Shown: piece after piece, positions 32,613 to 41,497 of the stretch | Layout of the letters: each line of letters begins with the position of its first letter | How positions within the stretch are numbered: the first letter of the stretch is position 1 | Assembly (NCBI GenBank): GCA_039025235.1 | Contig: JBCCOS010000012.1 | Coordinates: 1 to 64,000 of the forward strand | Origin: MED-G105 sp039025235 | Lineage (GTDB): Bacteria; Pseudomonadota; Alphaproteobacteria; Caulobacterales; Parvularculaceae | Reading direction: 5' to 3' | DNA length: 64,000 nucleotides | The notes under the pieces: model-generated | Told to the model about the DNA's origin: nothing | What the model saw: the letters and a program-made list of their open reading frames with translations, nothing else | Databases searched by the model: none | Made by a program: the position numbers and the translations under genes

Positions 32613-33184
32613 GGTGTCGTTCCCTGTTTTGATGAAAGTGTGATGAAACCCCCGAAATCAATATTTGTACTAAAATCATTCGCGGTATCACCCTTTGAAA
32701 GGGCAGCACGGATGACGCCGGAATGCGTGATGATCAGTGTGGGATTGTTCTGCTGCAATGCACCCGAGCGCAGCTCCGTCCTAATCTGACCAAGCGCTGC
32801 CGTCACGCGTTTCCGTAACATCGAGACGCTCTCACCACCATGGGGTCTTGCATGAAGGAAATCCGCAGCCCATGCGTCAAGTTCAACGCGCGGTAAAGCA
32901 CCCCATGGACGTCCTTCCCATGTACCAAAATCCATTTCCTTGAGGCCGGCTACTTCTCGTAAAGGAACAGAGAAACGCACACTAAGATATTCAGCAAGCT
33001 TTCGACACCGACGAAGAGGACTCGTCACAACGCCCGCGAAAACGGACGATGATGTGCAAAGCGCTGCAGCGACGGTCTCCGCTTCCTCCAGAAACTTCGA
33101 GGTTACATCGAGGTCAGTCTGCCCATAGCAGATGCCCGGGGCAATTTCTGGTGTCGTATGCCGAACGAGTATCAAGTCACCCAT
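32609..33184 (-). CDS. Histidine phosphatase family protein, probable alpha-ribazole phosphatase
   Basis: A 191-residue phosphoglycerate-mutase-type phosphatase. The catalytic phosphoacceptor His is in LILVRHTTPE near residue 8, followed by GICYGQTDLDV, VVTSPLRRCRKLAEYL, KEMDFGTWEGRPW and the second His in LIITHSGVIRA. These features match CobC-type alpha-ribazole-5'-phosphate phosphatases. The position between cobS and cobO supports that role in the last steps of cobalamin synthesis. It overlaps cobO by four bases. Confidence 0.85.
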   Translation of the reverse strand: MGDLILVRHTTPEIAPGICYGQTDLDVTSKFLEEAETVAAALCTSSSVFAGVVTSPLRRCRKLAEYLSVRFSVPLREVAGLKEMDFGTWEGRPWGALPRVELDAWAADFLHARPHGGESVSMLRKRVTAALGQIRTELRSGALQQNNPTLIITHSGVIRAALSKGDTANDFSTNIDFGGFITLSSKQGTTP

Positions 33185-33202
33185 TACTAGTACCCTTTTG
33201 CC

Positions 33203-33250
33203 AGTGCCCTGTGTGTAGTGCCCTGTGTGTCGTGCTCCGTGCGTAGCGCC
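33203..33250. repeat. Short tandem repeat of 14 bases
   Basis: AGTGCCCTGTGTGT occurs twice in a row (33203-33216, 33217-33230), followed by a degraded third unit CGTGCTCCGTGCGT and a partial fourth. It lies in the gap between the cobS stop codon and the start of the phosphatase gene, within a transcribed operon spacer. It is probably a slippage-generated repeat. Confidence 0.75.
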
Positions 33251-33270
33251 CGATCATCAGTGGACAATCA

Positions 33271-34041
33271 TTAGTGCCAAGCCGCTAGCCCCAAATAGAA
33301 TCCAATCTCACTGGCCTGCTGCACGGCTCCAAGTGTATCACCTGTATAACCGCCAAGCTTTGGCTCAAAGAACAACCGCATTAAGATGTGCCCAGCTAAC
33401 AGCCCCATAAAAGACCAAACAAGTGCCATCAAAGGTTGGATGAAACACCACCCCACCAAAACCAACGCGCCACTTGCAACTGCTATAAAGAGACTTGCAG
33501 CAGAAATGCCGCCTGCCACTGGTTTGCCGGTTCCTTCATCGCGCACATATCGGCTTGTCGCGATCACCAGGACGCTTGAAAGCCGAGACAGGCAGTGACC
33601 AGCAATGAGGCTGGCCATGACCGTATCGGGCGCCAAAGAAAACAAAGCTGCGACCTTCAAAGCCAGAGCCACAACAATCGCCACTGTTCCATAGGTGCCG
33701 AGGCGAGAATCCTTCATAATTTCCAGCGCTTTTTGTCGGGTCAGGCCACCGCCAATCCCATCAAAAGTATCAGCCAACCCATCCTCGTGAAAAGCACCTG
33801 TGAGTATAAGGCCCGTAGCAATCGAAAAAAGTAATGCGATGATAAAAGGGAAAAGTGATAAAGAACTGATGAAAACGAGTGCCGACACGCCACCGACCAG
33901 AATGCCGACGAATGGGTAATATCGAACGGATGCTGCCATACGTTCGGAGGTGTAGAGATTAGCCGTTGGTACCGGCAACCGCGTCAGAAACTGGACCGCA
34001 AGCAGGAAAGACGCAACCTCAGCTTCCAAAACGCTTTTCAC
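33271..34041 (-). CDS. cobS: Adenosylcobinamide-GDP ribazoletransferase
   Basis: A 256-residue inner-membrane enzyme (CobS, called CobV in Pseudomonas denitrificans). The N-terminal FLLAVQFLTRLPVP and the Asp-rich active-site motif HEDGLADTFDGIGGG near 86-100 are diagnostic. About six membrane helices are predicted. It joins AdoCbi-GDP from CobP with alpha-ribazole from CobT to give adenosylcobalamin. The GTG start shares one base with the cobT stop codon (TAGTG). Confidence 0.93.
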   Translation of the reverse strand: MKSVLEAEVASFLLAVQFLTRLPVPTANLYTSERMAASVRYYPFVGILVGGVSALVFISSLSLFPFIIALLFSIATGLILTGAFHEDGLADTFDGIGGGLTRQKALEIMKDSRLGTYGTVAIVVALALKVAALFSLAPDTVMASLIAGHCLSRLSSVLVIATSRYVRDEGTGKPVAGGISAASLFIAVASGALVLVGWCFIQPLMALVWSFMGLLAGHILMRLFFEPKLGGYTGDTLGAVQQASEIGFYLGLAAWH

Positions 34042-35084
34042 TATTGATCCATATCTGTCGCGACGGCACCACTCACATTCGCGCTTTCAAAACTCGCCAT
34101 ATCACTCAGCATTGCCGCAGCCGCTTTGATAAGTGGGAACGCTAAAAGTGCACCGGTGCCTTCACCAAGCCGCATATCGAGGTCAAGAAGTGGATAGACG
34201 CCGAAGACTTCCAGTATTTTTCGATGACCACTTTCAGCGGAGCGATGAGCAAAAACAAAACACTTTTCAACACTCGGTGATAATTCCTGTGCGCACAAAG
34301 CGGCAGCGCTCGCTATAAAGCCATCGACCACTACGACGCGTCGGGCCTCCGCCGCGCCGATCATGGCGCCAGTCATCATCGCGATCTCAAATCCACCATA
34401 TTCCATGAGCGCCGTAGACGCATCTAACCGTTGTGGTGAGCGATCAGCAGCACGTTTCAACAAAGCAGACTTGCGGTCAAAGCCTGCATCATCGAGGCCG
34501 GTGCCGCGACCAGCAAGGTCGACGATGGGCCGTCCCATGACCTTAGCCGCCACCAATGCCGCCGCCGATGTATTTCCGATCCCCATTTCACCGAAACAGG
34601 CAACATGGGCTTCGGTTTCGGCACCAAGCGCATGACCAGCCTTAACCGCGCGATCCAATTCGTCCGCGGTCATTGCCGGGGTCTCGATTGAATTTTTTGT
34701 ACCGGCCGCCATGCGCCGGCCAATGAGTTGAGGATGATCGATCGGCGCACCAGCGATCCCTGAATCCACAACCCGGATGTTCGCCCCCACAACTTGTGCA
34801 AATACATTCGCCGCTGCACCGCCCTCAAGAAAATTCAATACCATTTGTCGCGTTACAGCCTGCGGAAAAGCCGAAACGCCCGCCGCTGCAATACCATGGT
34901 CACCGGCAAAAATACTGAGAGAACAGCTTTCAATCTTTGGCTTCAAGGTTCCCTGAATCCGAGCAATTTGAGCGGCGAGCGTCTCTATCCGTCCGAGAGA
35001 CCCGACCGGTTTCGTTTTACCATTGATCGCGAGCAGTAAGCGTTTTTCAAAGTCTTCTGTTTTTAATGCCATGCTCATAGCCAT
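34041..35084 (-). CDS. cobT: Nicotinate-nucleotide dimethylbenzimidazole phosphoribosyltransferase
   Basis: A 347-residue enzyme. Signature blocks are KTKPVGSLGRIETLA near 30, FAGDHGIAAAGVSAFPQAVT near 70, FGEMGIGNTSAAALVAAKV and VVDGFIASAAALCA. The TTG-initiated frame could begin eight codons earlier, but the ATG at 35084 is more likely; further ATGs follow at two-codon intervals. It makes alpha-ribazole phosphate, the lower ligand. It is the first gene of the cobT-cobS-phosphatase-cobO operon. No riboswitch is seen upstream, in contrast to btuB. Confidence 0.92.
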   Translation of the reverse strand: MAMSMALKTEDFEKRLLLAINGKTKPVGSLGRIETLAAQIARIQGTLKPKIESCSLSIFAGDHGIAAAGVSAFPQAVTRQMVLNFLEGGAAANVFAQVVGANIRVVDSGIAGAPIDHPQLIGRRMAAGTKNSIETPAMTADELDRAVKAGHALGAETEAHVACFGEMGIGNTSAAALVAAKVMGRPIVDLAGRGTGLDDAGFDRKSALLKRAADRSPQRLDASTALMEYGGFEIAMMTGAMIGAAEARRVVVVDGFIASAAALCAQELSPSVEKCFVFAHRSAESGHRKILEVFGVYPLLDLDMRLGEGTGALLAFPLIKAAAAMLSDMASFESANVSGAVATDMDQ

Positions 35085-35108
35085 TAATGCCGCCACATAA
35101 TTTCGCAA

Positions 35109-35600
35109 GATGACGAATGAATTCCCAACACCCCCAAATGGGACGCTGCTCTTCGGCCAAGAGATAGCGCAAGCGCCCTGAGTGTAAAGGGTCTCAGGTC
35201 TATTCCTATTGGAGAATTCAATGCGACAATGTGTTAACCTTGGAGGTCAGACTAACCCCTGCTTTCCACTCTATGCAAAAAAGAGAATGCATGTCGGTCA
35301 AGAAGGAAAAAAACAAACGGTAACTGACCGTCACCAACCGGTATAATATTTCTCTTTATACGTACGTTACTTGACTTCAAACTACTATATAAAAGTCGAT
35401 TGACCCAACGTCCGCCCCCTATTCGCTGACGCCATTCACTCGTTATTTCACGTAGGCAAGTTATGCGTATGTCCGCTAAGTTATATTTGAATTCCCCGAC
35501 ACCATTATTCATAATACGGTCACAACGCTAAGGACGACATGTCGTCACTGGAAAATTAACCATTACACGAACGAGTACAACAGATCGCTGGGATCGCCCC
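35109..35600. other. Divergent promoter region of cobT and the PAS-AraC gene
   Basis: This 490-base gap holds a small hairpin (CCTGAG at 35177-35182 with CTCAGG at 35193-35198) in the cobT leader and a 14-base palindrome at 35533-35546. A minus-strand frame of 86 codons in the middle lacks a ribosome binding site and is probably not a gene. I find no B12 box in it. Confidence 0.45.
35533..35546. promoter_or_regulatory. Perfect 14-bp palindrome before the PAS-AraC gene
   Basis: GACGACATGTCGTC is a perfect self-complementary site 54 bases upstream of the start codon at 35601, a position suited to autoregulation or repression. The binding factor is not known. Confidence 0.45.
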
Positions 35601-36311
35601 ATGAATTTCATTAAATCACAACACTTTTCCCAACTGTTCACCGGGCACCAAGGACTCATCGTCTTTGTGAAGGACCTAGAAAGTACACTCGTAAACTGCA
35701 ATCAAGCGCTGGCGGAGCATTTGGGTTTTTCTGATGTTCGGAGCATTATCGGTAAGAATGACTTTGATCTCTTTCCACACGAATATGCAAATCAATATCG
35801 AGCCGATGATTCAAAAGTCATGGGTTCCAAAAAACCAAAACTAAATATTGTTGAGCTGTTTCCGACCCCAGCAGGGGAAATGCAATGGGTCGTATGCAAT
35901 AAAGTCCCAATAATTGAAAATGATGGGAAGGTTCTAGGGTTATGTGGAGCACTTCAAAAACTTGAAGATGCACCAATTGTAATAGAACCGTATAAAGAAA
36001 TTTTTGTAGCACTCGCGCACATCCGCGATCACTATACAGATAAAATCTCGAACGAAGAATTAGCAAATATGGTCGGCTTATCTGTTCGTCAGTTTGAAAA
36101 GCGTTTCAAATTACTTTTCCACATAAGTGCTCATCAATACATTTTGCGACTGAGAATTCTGCGGTCCTGCGATATGATCATCGCACGAGAATTATCGCTT
36201 TCCGATATTGCTATGACACTCGGATTTTATGATCAAAGCGCATTCACCGCAAAATTTAAGCAGATAATGGGCGTGACGCCGTTAAAGTACGCAAGTCTGC
36301 ACCGTGCGTAA
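35601..36311 (+). CDS. PAS-domain AraC-family transcriptional regulator
   Basis: A 236-residue regulator. A PAS/PAC domain occupies about residues 15-125 (FVKDLESTLVNCNQALAEHLGFSDVRSIIGKNDFDLFP, then MQWVVCNKVPI and VLGLCGALQ). An AraC-type double helix-turn-helix follows at about 140-236 (NEELANMVGLSVRQFEKRFKLLF, then SLSDIAMTLGFYDQSAFTAKFKQIMGVTPLKYA). It should sense a small ligand or redox state through PAS. Its target is unclear; it faces away from cobT and is followed by a long non-coding gap. Confidence 0.88.
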   Translation: MNFIKSQHFSQLFTGHQGLIVFVKDLESTLVNCNQALAEHLGFSDVRSIIGKNDFDLFPHEYANQYRADDSKVMGSKKPKLNIVELFPTPAGEMQWVVCNKVPIIENDGKVLGLCGALQKLEDAPIVIEPYKEIFVALAHIRDHYTDKISNEELANMVGLSVRQFEKRFKLLFHISAHQYILRLRILRSCDMIIARELSLSDIAMTLGFYDQSAFTAKFKQIMGVTPLKYASLHRA

Positions 36312-36445
36312 GAACAAATAGACTTCAAACCCCTGCCATGTCCGCCCTCTGACGATCAGGTAAATCTTACAGTTCTTTATTTATATGATACTCTGTATAC
36401 AATTTTTTACTGCTACTGTTACGCTGATTGCATCCCATCGGTTTC
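36312..36445. other. Spacer after the PAS-AraC gene
   Basis: AT-rich sequence with no recognisable gene or terminator. It is the first part of a gene-free stretch of nearly 1 kb that continues through the repeat, the gene fragment and an AT-rich promoter region to 37296. Confidence 0.4.
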
Positions 36446-36548
36446 TAAAGCGCCTCTATTTCAATTAGAATCAGAAGGGCGCTTTAAGCTGTTGATTTTA
36501 TGCATTTCCTTAACGCCAACCGCACACACTTGGCTTGGAAATGCTTTA
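36446..36548 (-). repeat. Dispersed double-hairpin intergenic repeat, copy 3 (inverted)
   Basis: The reverse complement of the element at 6313 and 14085. It begins TAAAGCGCCTC on the plus strand and ends GGAAATGCTTTA, with both hairpin arms intact (including GCATTTCC and its partner). It is the only copy in this orientation in the window. Confidence 0.85.
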
Positions 36549-36704
36549 GTCAACCCAGCCTGCAAAACATCTGAATGGAAAATTGCAACTATATGGGCGG
36601 AATAATCGATACCGGCGCGATAACTATTGTAGACGAATTGGTAGACGAGTAATGGCGGTCATTGTCCCGTTAACGCTATGAGATGGGAGCACATCTCGTA
36701 CAAA

Positions 36705-36824
36705 TTAATTCTCTTCGGCCATGCTATCTAAAAAAGCCATGATATGGGTCTCTGGTTCCAACAACCAACATCCCACCTCAATTTCACGAGTATCGGCTTT
36801 TTGCGAAGGAAGGAATAAAAATTT
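36705..36824 (-). pseudogene. Open-frame fragment, probable gene remnant
   Basis: A stop-to-stop frame of 39 codons on the minus strand ends at TAA (36705-36707) and reads like the C-terminus of a protein: ADTREIEVGCWLLEPETHIM followed by AFLDSMAEEN. No start codon or ribosome binding site precedes it, and an in-frame TAG lies at 36825-36827. It may be the surviving tail of a decayed gene. The rest of the gap to 37296 is AT-rich and holds nothing I can identify beyond the receptor promoter. Confidence 0.3.
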
Positions 36825-37296
36825 CTACAGCATTGGCTTTAAGCGAACTGATTTAGGAAAATAGCGTCATTCCATCTTCTTGTCAGATACATAACATGAC
36901 ATTAGCGTAATGGATCCTAACGTTAAGTAGTGTTACCAGAATGATAGCATGTATAAAGATTAGATAGTAACCACTCGGTCGATATAGGGTATTTAGTGAG
37001 CGCTTATTCAATGCTATCGGAAAACCTCTGCCATTTTTTTAGTTTGTATGCAGTTTTTTTCGAAGGGTAAAGAAAACCAGGAGACATGTCGCAAATGCCA
37101 GCAGCAAGGGTGTTACTGGATCCATAGAATATCAAAGATATCTTAGCACATCTTTTAACTCTGAAAGCTGATCCGGAGCACATGGTCCAATGATCTTTCG
37201 ATCTCGATTAAAGAAGTTTTTGCTTTGACTAGACAAGCCTCTCTTCTTTTTCTGTATAGCAACAAATTTGAAATAGTTAGCGCTGAGTAATACCTA

Positions 37297-39177
37297 ATGA
37301 AACACCATCTCTGTACATTTATAGCAATCAGTCTTATTTCGACGCCAAGCTTTGCCCAAGACGAAGAGCCATTTTCAGATATCGTTGTATTGGGGTCGCG
37401 ACTTTCGACCCGCGAGGCTTTCTCAAGACCTGAGACCATTACTGCGACGGATATCCAACGATACGCTGGTCCCACAATTCTAGATGCCATCGACACTGCC
37501 CCAGGCGTTAGAGCCTTCAACAATGGTGGTGCAGGTGGACTGTCATTCCTTTCAATAAGGGGGGGCGAGCCGAATTTTACCCAAATATTCCTTGAAGGCA
37601 TAAAACTTAACGATCCGACGAATTCCGCTGGTGGCGCATTCGACTTTGCTCAGATCAATCCCTTGGCATTGCAATCCGTTGATGTGTTAAAACTTGGAGC
37701 GTCCGCTATATCGGGTGCAGATAGTCTTTCTGGTTCGGTCAATCTCAAACTCAAACGACCGGAGAATGCCCGGGCTTCCCTTTCTTCCTCTACTTTCGTC
37801 GAGACAAGCGGCGCTATTAATCAAAACGCTGCGGGAGAATATGGATGGACCAGCGGCGGCGTTTTATTAAGCGGCGGCTTTTACGATAGCGGTGACCTTT
37901 ATGAGGGTAGCGACCTGCGACGGTCGACAGGCCTGACACGTGTTGTCCAAGATGTTGGTTTTGCCGATGTTGACCTCATCGGCCTTATCGCGTCGACGGA
38001 TCGAACACTTTTTCCAGAAGATAGCGGCGGTTTTGAGTTGGCGGTCAATCGTGAAAGAGAAGATAGGCAAACCGAACTTGGTCTGATCGGCCTGAAACTC
38101 GCTGGTCGATCCGTAGGAATTTTCAAGCCCAACATGGCGATTAGTTGGTCATCCCAGACGGCAGATGTAAACACGCCGCGTATCGAAGCAGGCATTCTTG
38201 ATAGTGTACCGGCTATCGAAAGCGACTTCACATTCGAACGTTTTGAAGCAATCGGCGATATACGCACCGAAATCAACGACGATCTTCAAGTTGTCTTTGG
38301 CGCAGCTTATTTGAACGAGTCTGGACAAGGCGACAGCATCGTTGACTTTGGCGCGCCGGTGCCAGCAAATTTCGATATAGAGCGCTCTATCGCCAGTGGC
38401 TTTGCTGAAGCATACTATCGCCCCGTCAATTGGTTGAATTTATCGGGTGCGCTGCGCTACGATCATCTTGATAATGATGATTCAGAATTCTCTTATCGTC
38501 TTACCAGTGCATTCAACAACATCGATGATGCTTGGCGGCTATCATTTTCAACCGCGAGAAACTTTAAACTGCCTAGCCTTTTTGCTCTGGCATATCCCTT
38601 GATCGCTAATCCCAATTTGGAAGAAGAGCGCGGGACGTCATACGAAATTTCATTTCAACAACAGATTGGAACAAACGGGCGCCTAGAGGTATCAGTCTTT
38701 AGAACAAGGTTCGAAGATCTCATTGACTTCGATCCTGAGACATTCACGAATGTGAACCGATCAGAGGTTGTTAGCAAAGGCGCTGAGGTCTCAGCAAGTA
38801 TCGCTCTACACCCTCGGTTATCTTGGGTTGGGTCAGGTACTTTTCTTGATACCGATAATCGTGATGTGGGAGCGGCGCCATTGCGCGTTCGACCTCGTTG
38901 GCAGGCAAGGTCTCAGTTTGATTTTACAGTTACCGAGAACATGAATTTTTATGTTGCGGGTTCATATGTAGGCGATTTTTTCAATAGCGCCGTTCCAACA
39001 GGACTGATTGAAGTTGACGGACGGTTTGTTGTTGATGCCGGTATATCTTGGCGCATCTTCAAGACTGTTGAAGTGCTACTTATTGGTAGAAATCTTTCGT
39101 CTGCAGATTATCAAAATGCTATTGGCGTCCAAGAGCCAGGGACAGTATTGCGTTTTGGCCTCAATCTTGGCCTATGA
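37297..39177 (+). CDS. TonB-dependent receptor, BtuB-like
   Basis: A 626-residue outer-membrane receptor. The signal peptide is residues 1-20 (ending PSFA-Q). A TonB-box-like SDIVVLGSRL follows near 28, the plug has IRGGEPNFTQIFLEGIKLNDPTNSAGGAFDFAQINPLALQSVDVLKLG, and the barrel ends RFGLNLGL. The strand NPNLEEERGTSYEISFQQQIG and LIDFDPETF resemble the same part of the btuB product, so it belongs to the BtuB-like branch. No cobalamin riboswitch precedes it and no inner-membrane transporter is adjacent, so its ligand may differ. Confidence 0.85.
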   Translation: MKHHLCTFIAISLISTPSFAQDEEPFSDIVVLGSRLSTREAFSRPETITATDIQRYAGPTILDAIDTAPGVRAFNNGGAGGLSFLSIRGGEPNFTQIFLEGIKLNDPTNSAGGAFDFAQINPLALQSVDVLKLGASAISGADSLSGSVNLKLKRPENARASLSSSTFVETSGAINQNAAGEYGWTSGGVLLSGGFYDSGDLYEGSDLRRSTGLTRVVQDVGFADVDLIGLIASTDRTLFPEDSGGFELAVNREREDRQTELGLIGLKLAGRSVGIFKPNMAISWSSQTADVNTPRIEAGILDSVPAIESDFTFERFEAIGDIRTEINDDLQVVFGAAYLNESGQGDSIVDFGAPVPANFDIERSIASGFAEAYYRPVNWLNLSGALRYDHLDNDDSEFSYRLTSAFNNIDDAWRLSFSTARNFKLPSLFALAYPLIANPNLEEERGTSYEISFQQQIGTNGRLEVSVFRTRFEDLIDFDPETFTNVNRSEVVSKGAEVSASIALHPRLSWVGSGTFLDTDNRDVGAAPLRVRPRWQARSQFDFTVTENMNFYVAGSYVGDFFNSAVPTGLIEVDGRFVVDAGISWRIFKTVEVLLIGRNLSSADYQNAIGVQEPGTVLRFGLNLGL

Positions 39178-39273
39178 TCAACGACGGATTGAATGATCTC
39201 CTATAAAAATAGAAATAGAGCACCCCACCGATTAGTATGAGAGTTGGTCGGGTATCGTTCATCACGAAATTAA

Positions 39274-40440
39274 TTATAATGTCCTCGCGATAAGTAGCTT
39301 CATAATTTCATTGGTGCCACCATATATGCGCTGAACACGGGCATCGCGATAAAGGCGGGCGATTGGATACTCATTCATATAGCCGTACCCACCGAACAAT
39401 TGCAGACACTCGTCTATGACCTCACATTGGGTATCTGTGATCCAGTATTTTGCCATCGATGCTGTTGCAGCGTCCAAATTCCCATCCAATAAGCGCTTTA
39501 AACAGCTGCGAACAAACGTCTTTGCAATGGTAACCTTGGTTTTGCACTCGGCAAGTTTGAACTGGGTATTCTGAAACGCAAAAACAGGCTTGCCAAAGGC
39601 TTTTCGCTCTTTCACATAACGCGTCGTCTCATCTAAGGCTCGCTCCATTGTCGCGACACCGACAATTGCAGCAATTAATCGCTCCTGGGGCAATTCTTGC
39701 ATTAATTGATAGAACCCAAGGCCTTCTTCTCCGCCGAGAAGGTTATCTACTGGTACCGCCGCATCGTCGAAGAATAGTTCAGACGTGTCTTGACCCTTCA
39801 ATCCGATTTTATCCAAGTTACGACCACGTCTAAAGCCCTCGGTTTCCGGTACCTCAACAATAAGAAGAGATACCCCCTTGGCACCAAGGTCTTTCTCTGT
39901 TTTGGTTGCAACGATAATAAGATCGGCCTGCTGACCATTTGTAATGAAAGTCTTTGATCCGTTAAGAATATACTTGTTGCTTTGTCGGACCGCATTCGTG
40001 CGAATGCCCTGAAGATCAGAGCCCGTTCCAGGCTCTGTCATTGCAATCGCGCCAACATACTCACCGCTGGCAAGCTTGAGCAACCAACGTTCTTTTTGCT
40101 CTTTGGTGCCGTAACGTTCGATATAGGGTGCAACAATACCGTTATGGAGCGAAACACCCCAAGCTTCTGCGCCATAATGCCCGAGTGCTTCTAGGATAAT
40201 AGCCTCATGGCGAAAATCGCCCCCAGCGCCTCCGAACTCATCACTAACAGCAGCACAAAGAAGCCCAGCGGACCCGGCGGTCGTCCACAAATCTCGATGG
40301 ACCTCGCCTTTGGCTTCCCAAGTATCGATATGCGGCGTGCACTCACGATCAAAGAACTTCTGGACGGCATCCGCGAAAACGGAAACGGACTCATCGGCAA
40401 GCCAGTCAGGCGTCGGTAAATCGATTACATCAATTGCCAT
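39274..40440 (-). CDS. Acyl-CoA dehydrogenase
   Basis: A 388-residue FAD enzyme. The ATG at 40440 has GGAG seven bases upstream; an alternative start adds seven residues. The FAD/substrate motifs are AIAMTEPGTGSDLQGIRT near 128 and FITNGQQADLIIV, then the C-terminal QLFGGYGYMNEYPIARLYRDARVQRIYGGTNEIMKLLIARTL, typical of short- and branched-chain acyl-CoA dehydrogenases. It is the distal gene of the catabolic minus-strand run and probably performs one alpha,beta-dehydrogenation in isoprenoid or fatty acyl-CoA breakdown. Confidence 0.9.
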   Translation of the reverse strand: MAIDVIDLPTPDWLADESVSVFADAVQKFFDRECTPHIDTWEAKGEVHRDLWTTAGSAGLLCAAVSDEFGGAGGDFRHEAIILEALGHYGAEAWGVSLHNGIVAPYIERYGTKEQKERWLLKLASGEYVGAIAMTEPGTGSDLQGIRTNAVRQSNKYILNGSKTFITNGQQADLIIVATKTEKDLGAKGVSLLIVEVPETEGFRRGRNLDKIGLKGQDTSELFFDDAAVPVDNLLGGEEGLGFYQLMQELPQERLIAAIVGVATMERALDETTRYVKERKAFGKPVFAFQNTQFKLAECKTKVTIAKTFVRSCLKRLLDGNLDAATASMAKYWITDTQCEVIDECLQLFGGYGYMNEYPIARLYRDARVQRIYGGTNEIMKLLIARTL

Positions 40441-40512
40441 AGTATTGCTCCGGGCAAGCACAAACGCGTAGGGTTCTGCTATGTTCTATTTGAAACATTC
40501 ATATGATCTGGC

Positions 40513-41487
40513 TCAAGACATTCCAGTCTGCATAAGCAATCCCTCAGATTGACGAAGTGCCTTCTCATAACCGAGCCTAAGCTCAGATATAAGCGAAGAA
40601 ACGTCGGGCACTGAATCAATCGCTGCACATCCCTGCCCTGCAGACCATATGTCTTTCCAGATTTTACGGTCGATCGCTGCCAATTCCTTAGACGGATCAT
40701 ATGTGGGGCGGGCTGCTTCGCTAAGATCTAATCCTGCCACCTCAAGACTCTTTCCAAGAAAATTTGCGGGAATTCCAGAAAGATTGGGCGTGTAGACGAT
40801 ATCCTCTGCACGAGAAACAAGAATCATTTGCTTATAAGCATCCTCGACAAGACTTTCTTTGGTCGCAAGAAAACGTGTCCCAAGATAAGCAAGGTCAGCA
40901 CCTATTAGGCGCGCTGCTGCAATATCAGCACCGGTAGAAATCGCCCCAGCTAAAACGATTGTTCCATCAAATTCTCTTCTAATGTCAGCTGTGAATGCAA
41001 ATGGATTAAGGGCGCTTGCGTGCCCTCCACCGCCAGCACAAACGAGGATAAGCCCATCAACACCCGCGCCGATCGCCTTACGGGCATGCCGAATGGACGT
41101 GACATCGTGAAATACAAGCCCTCCGTAGGAGTGAACACGTTCAACAACATGAGCAACCGCGCCGAGGGACGTAATGACGATCGGTACTTCGTAATCGACA
41201 CAAAGCTGCAGGTCTTCTTCCAGTCGTTGATTTGTTTTGTGAACAATCAGATTGACCGCATAAGGCGCTATTCTGCGATCATCAGAATGCTCGCTCTCAA
41301 GCGCAGTTTTTATGACTTCCAGCCAATCCTTGAACCCTTCACTTGTTCGCTGGTTGAGGGCCGGAAAAGCCCCAACAACACCGGCTTTGCACGCCGCAAT
41401 AATCAGATCAGGGCCAGATGCCAAAAACATTGGTGCTGAAATTGCCGGAAGCGTCAATCGATTTTCTAGTTGTCGAGGAAATGCCAC
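40513..41487 (-). CDS. Nitronate monooxygenase-like FMN enzyme
   Basis: A 324-residue TIM-barrel flavoprotein of the 2-nitropropane dioxygenase/NMO family: LPAISAPMFLASGPDLIIAACKAGVVGAFPALN at residues 14-46, then GVDGLILVCAGGGGHASALNPFAFTADIRREFDGTIVLAGAISTGADIAAARLIGADLAYLGTRFLAT. Members of this family frequently sit in acyl-CoA catabolic clusters, where the true substrate is often not a nitronate. It follows the AtuA gene by only ten bases, consistent with co-transcription. Confidence 0.87.
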   Translation of the reverse strand: MAFPRQLENRLTLPAISAPMFLASGPDLIIAACKAGVVGAFPALNQRTSEGFKDWLEVIKTALESEHSDDRRIAPYAVNLIVHKTNQRLEEDLQLCVDYEVPIVITSLGAVAHVVERVHSYGGLVFHDVTSIRHARKAIGAGVDGLILVCAGGGGHASALNPFAFTADIRREFDGTIVLAGAISTGADIAAARLIGADLAYLGTRFLATKESLVEDAYKQMILVSRAEDIVYTPNLSGIPANFLGKSLEVAGLDLSEAARPTYDPSKELAAIDRKIWKDIWSAGQGCAAIDSVPDVSSLISELRLGYEKALRQSEGLLMQTGMS

Positions 41488-41497
41488 CAGAGGGTCC

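Noticed and set aside
33203..33250. CRISPR-like repeats
   Set aside because: The 14-bp units are directly adjacent without spacers and only three are present. No cas genes occur in the window.
35252..35512. Minus-strand frame of 86 codons between cobT and the PAS-AraC gene
   Set aside because: No ribosome binding site, no recognisable sequence, and composition like non-coding AT-rich DNA.
37155..37601. Minus-strand frame of 148 codons opposite the second TonB receptor's 5' end
   Set aside because: It is antisense to a well-supported signal peptide and plug domain and has no domain of its own.
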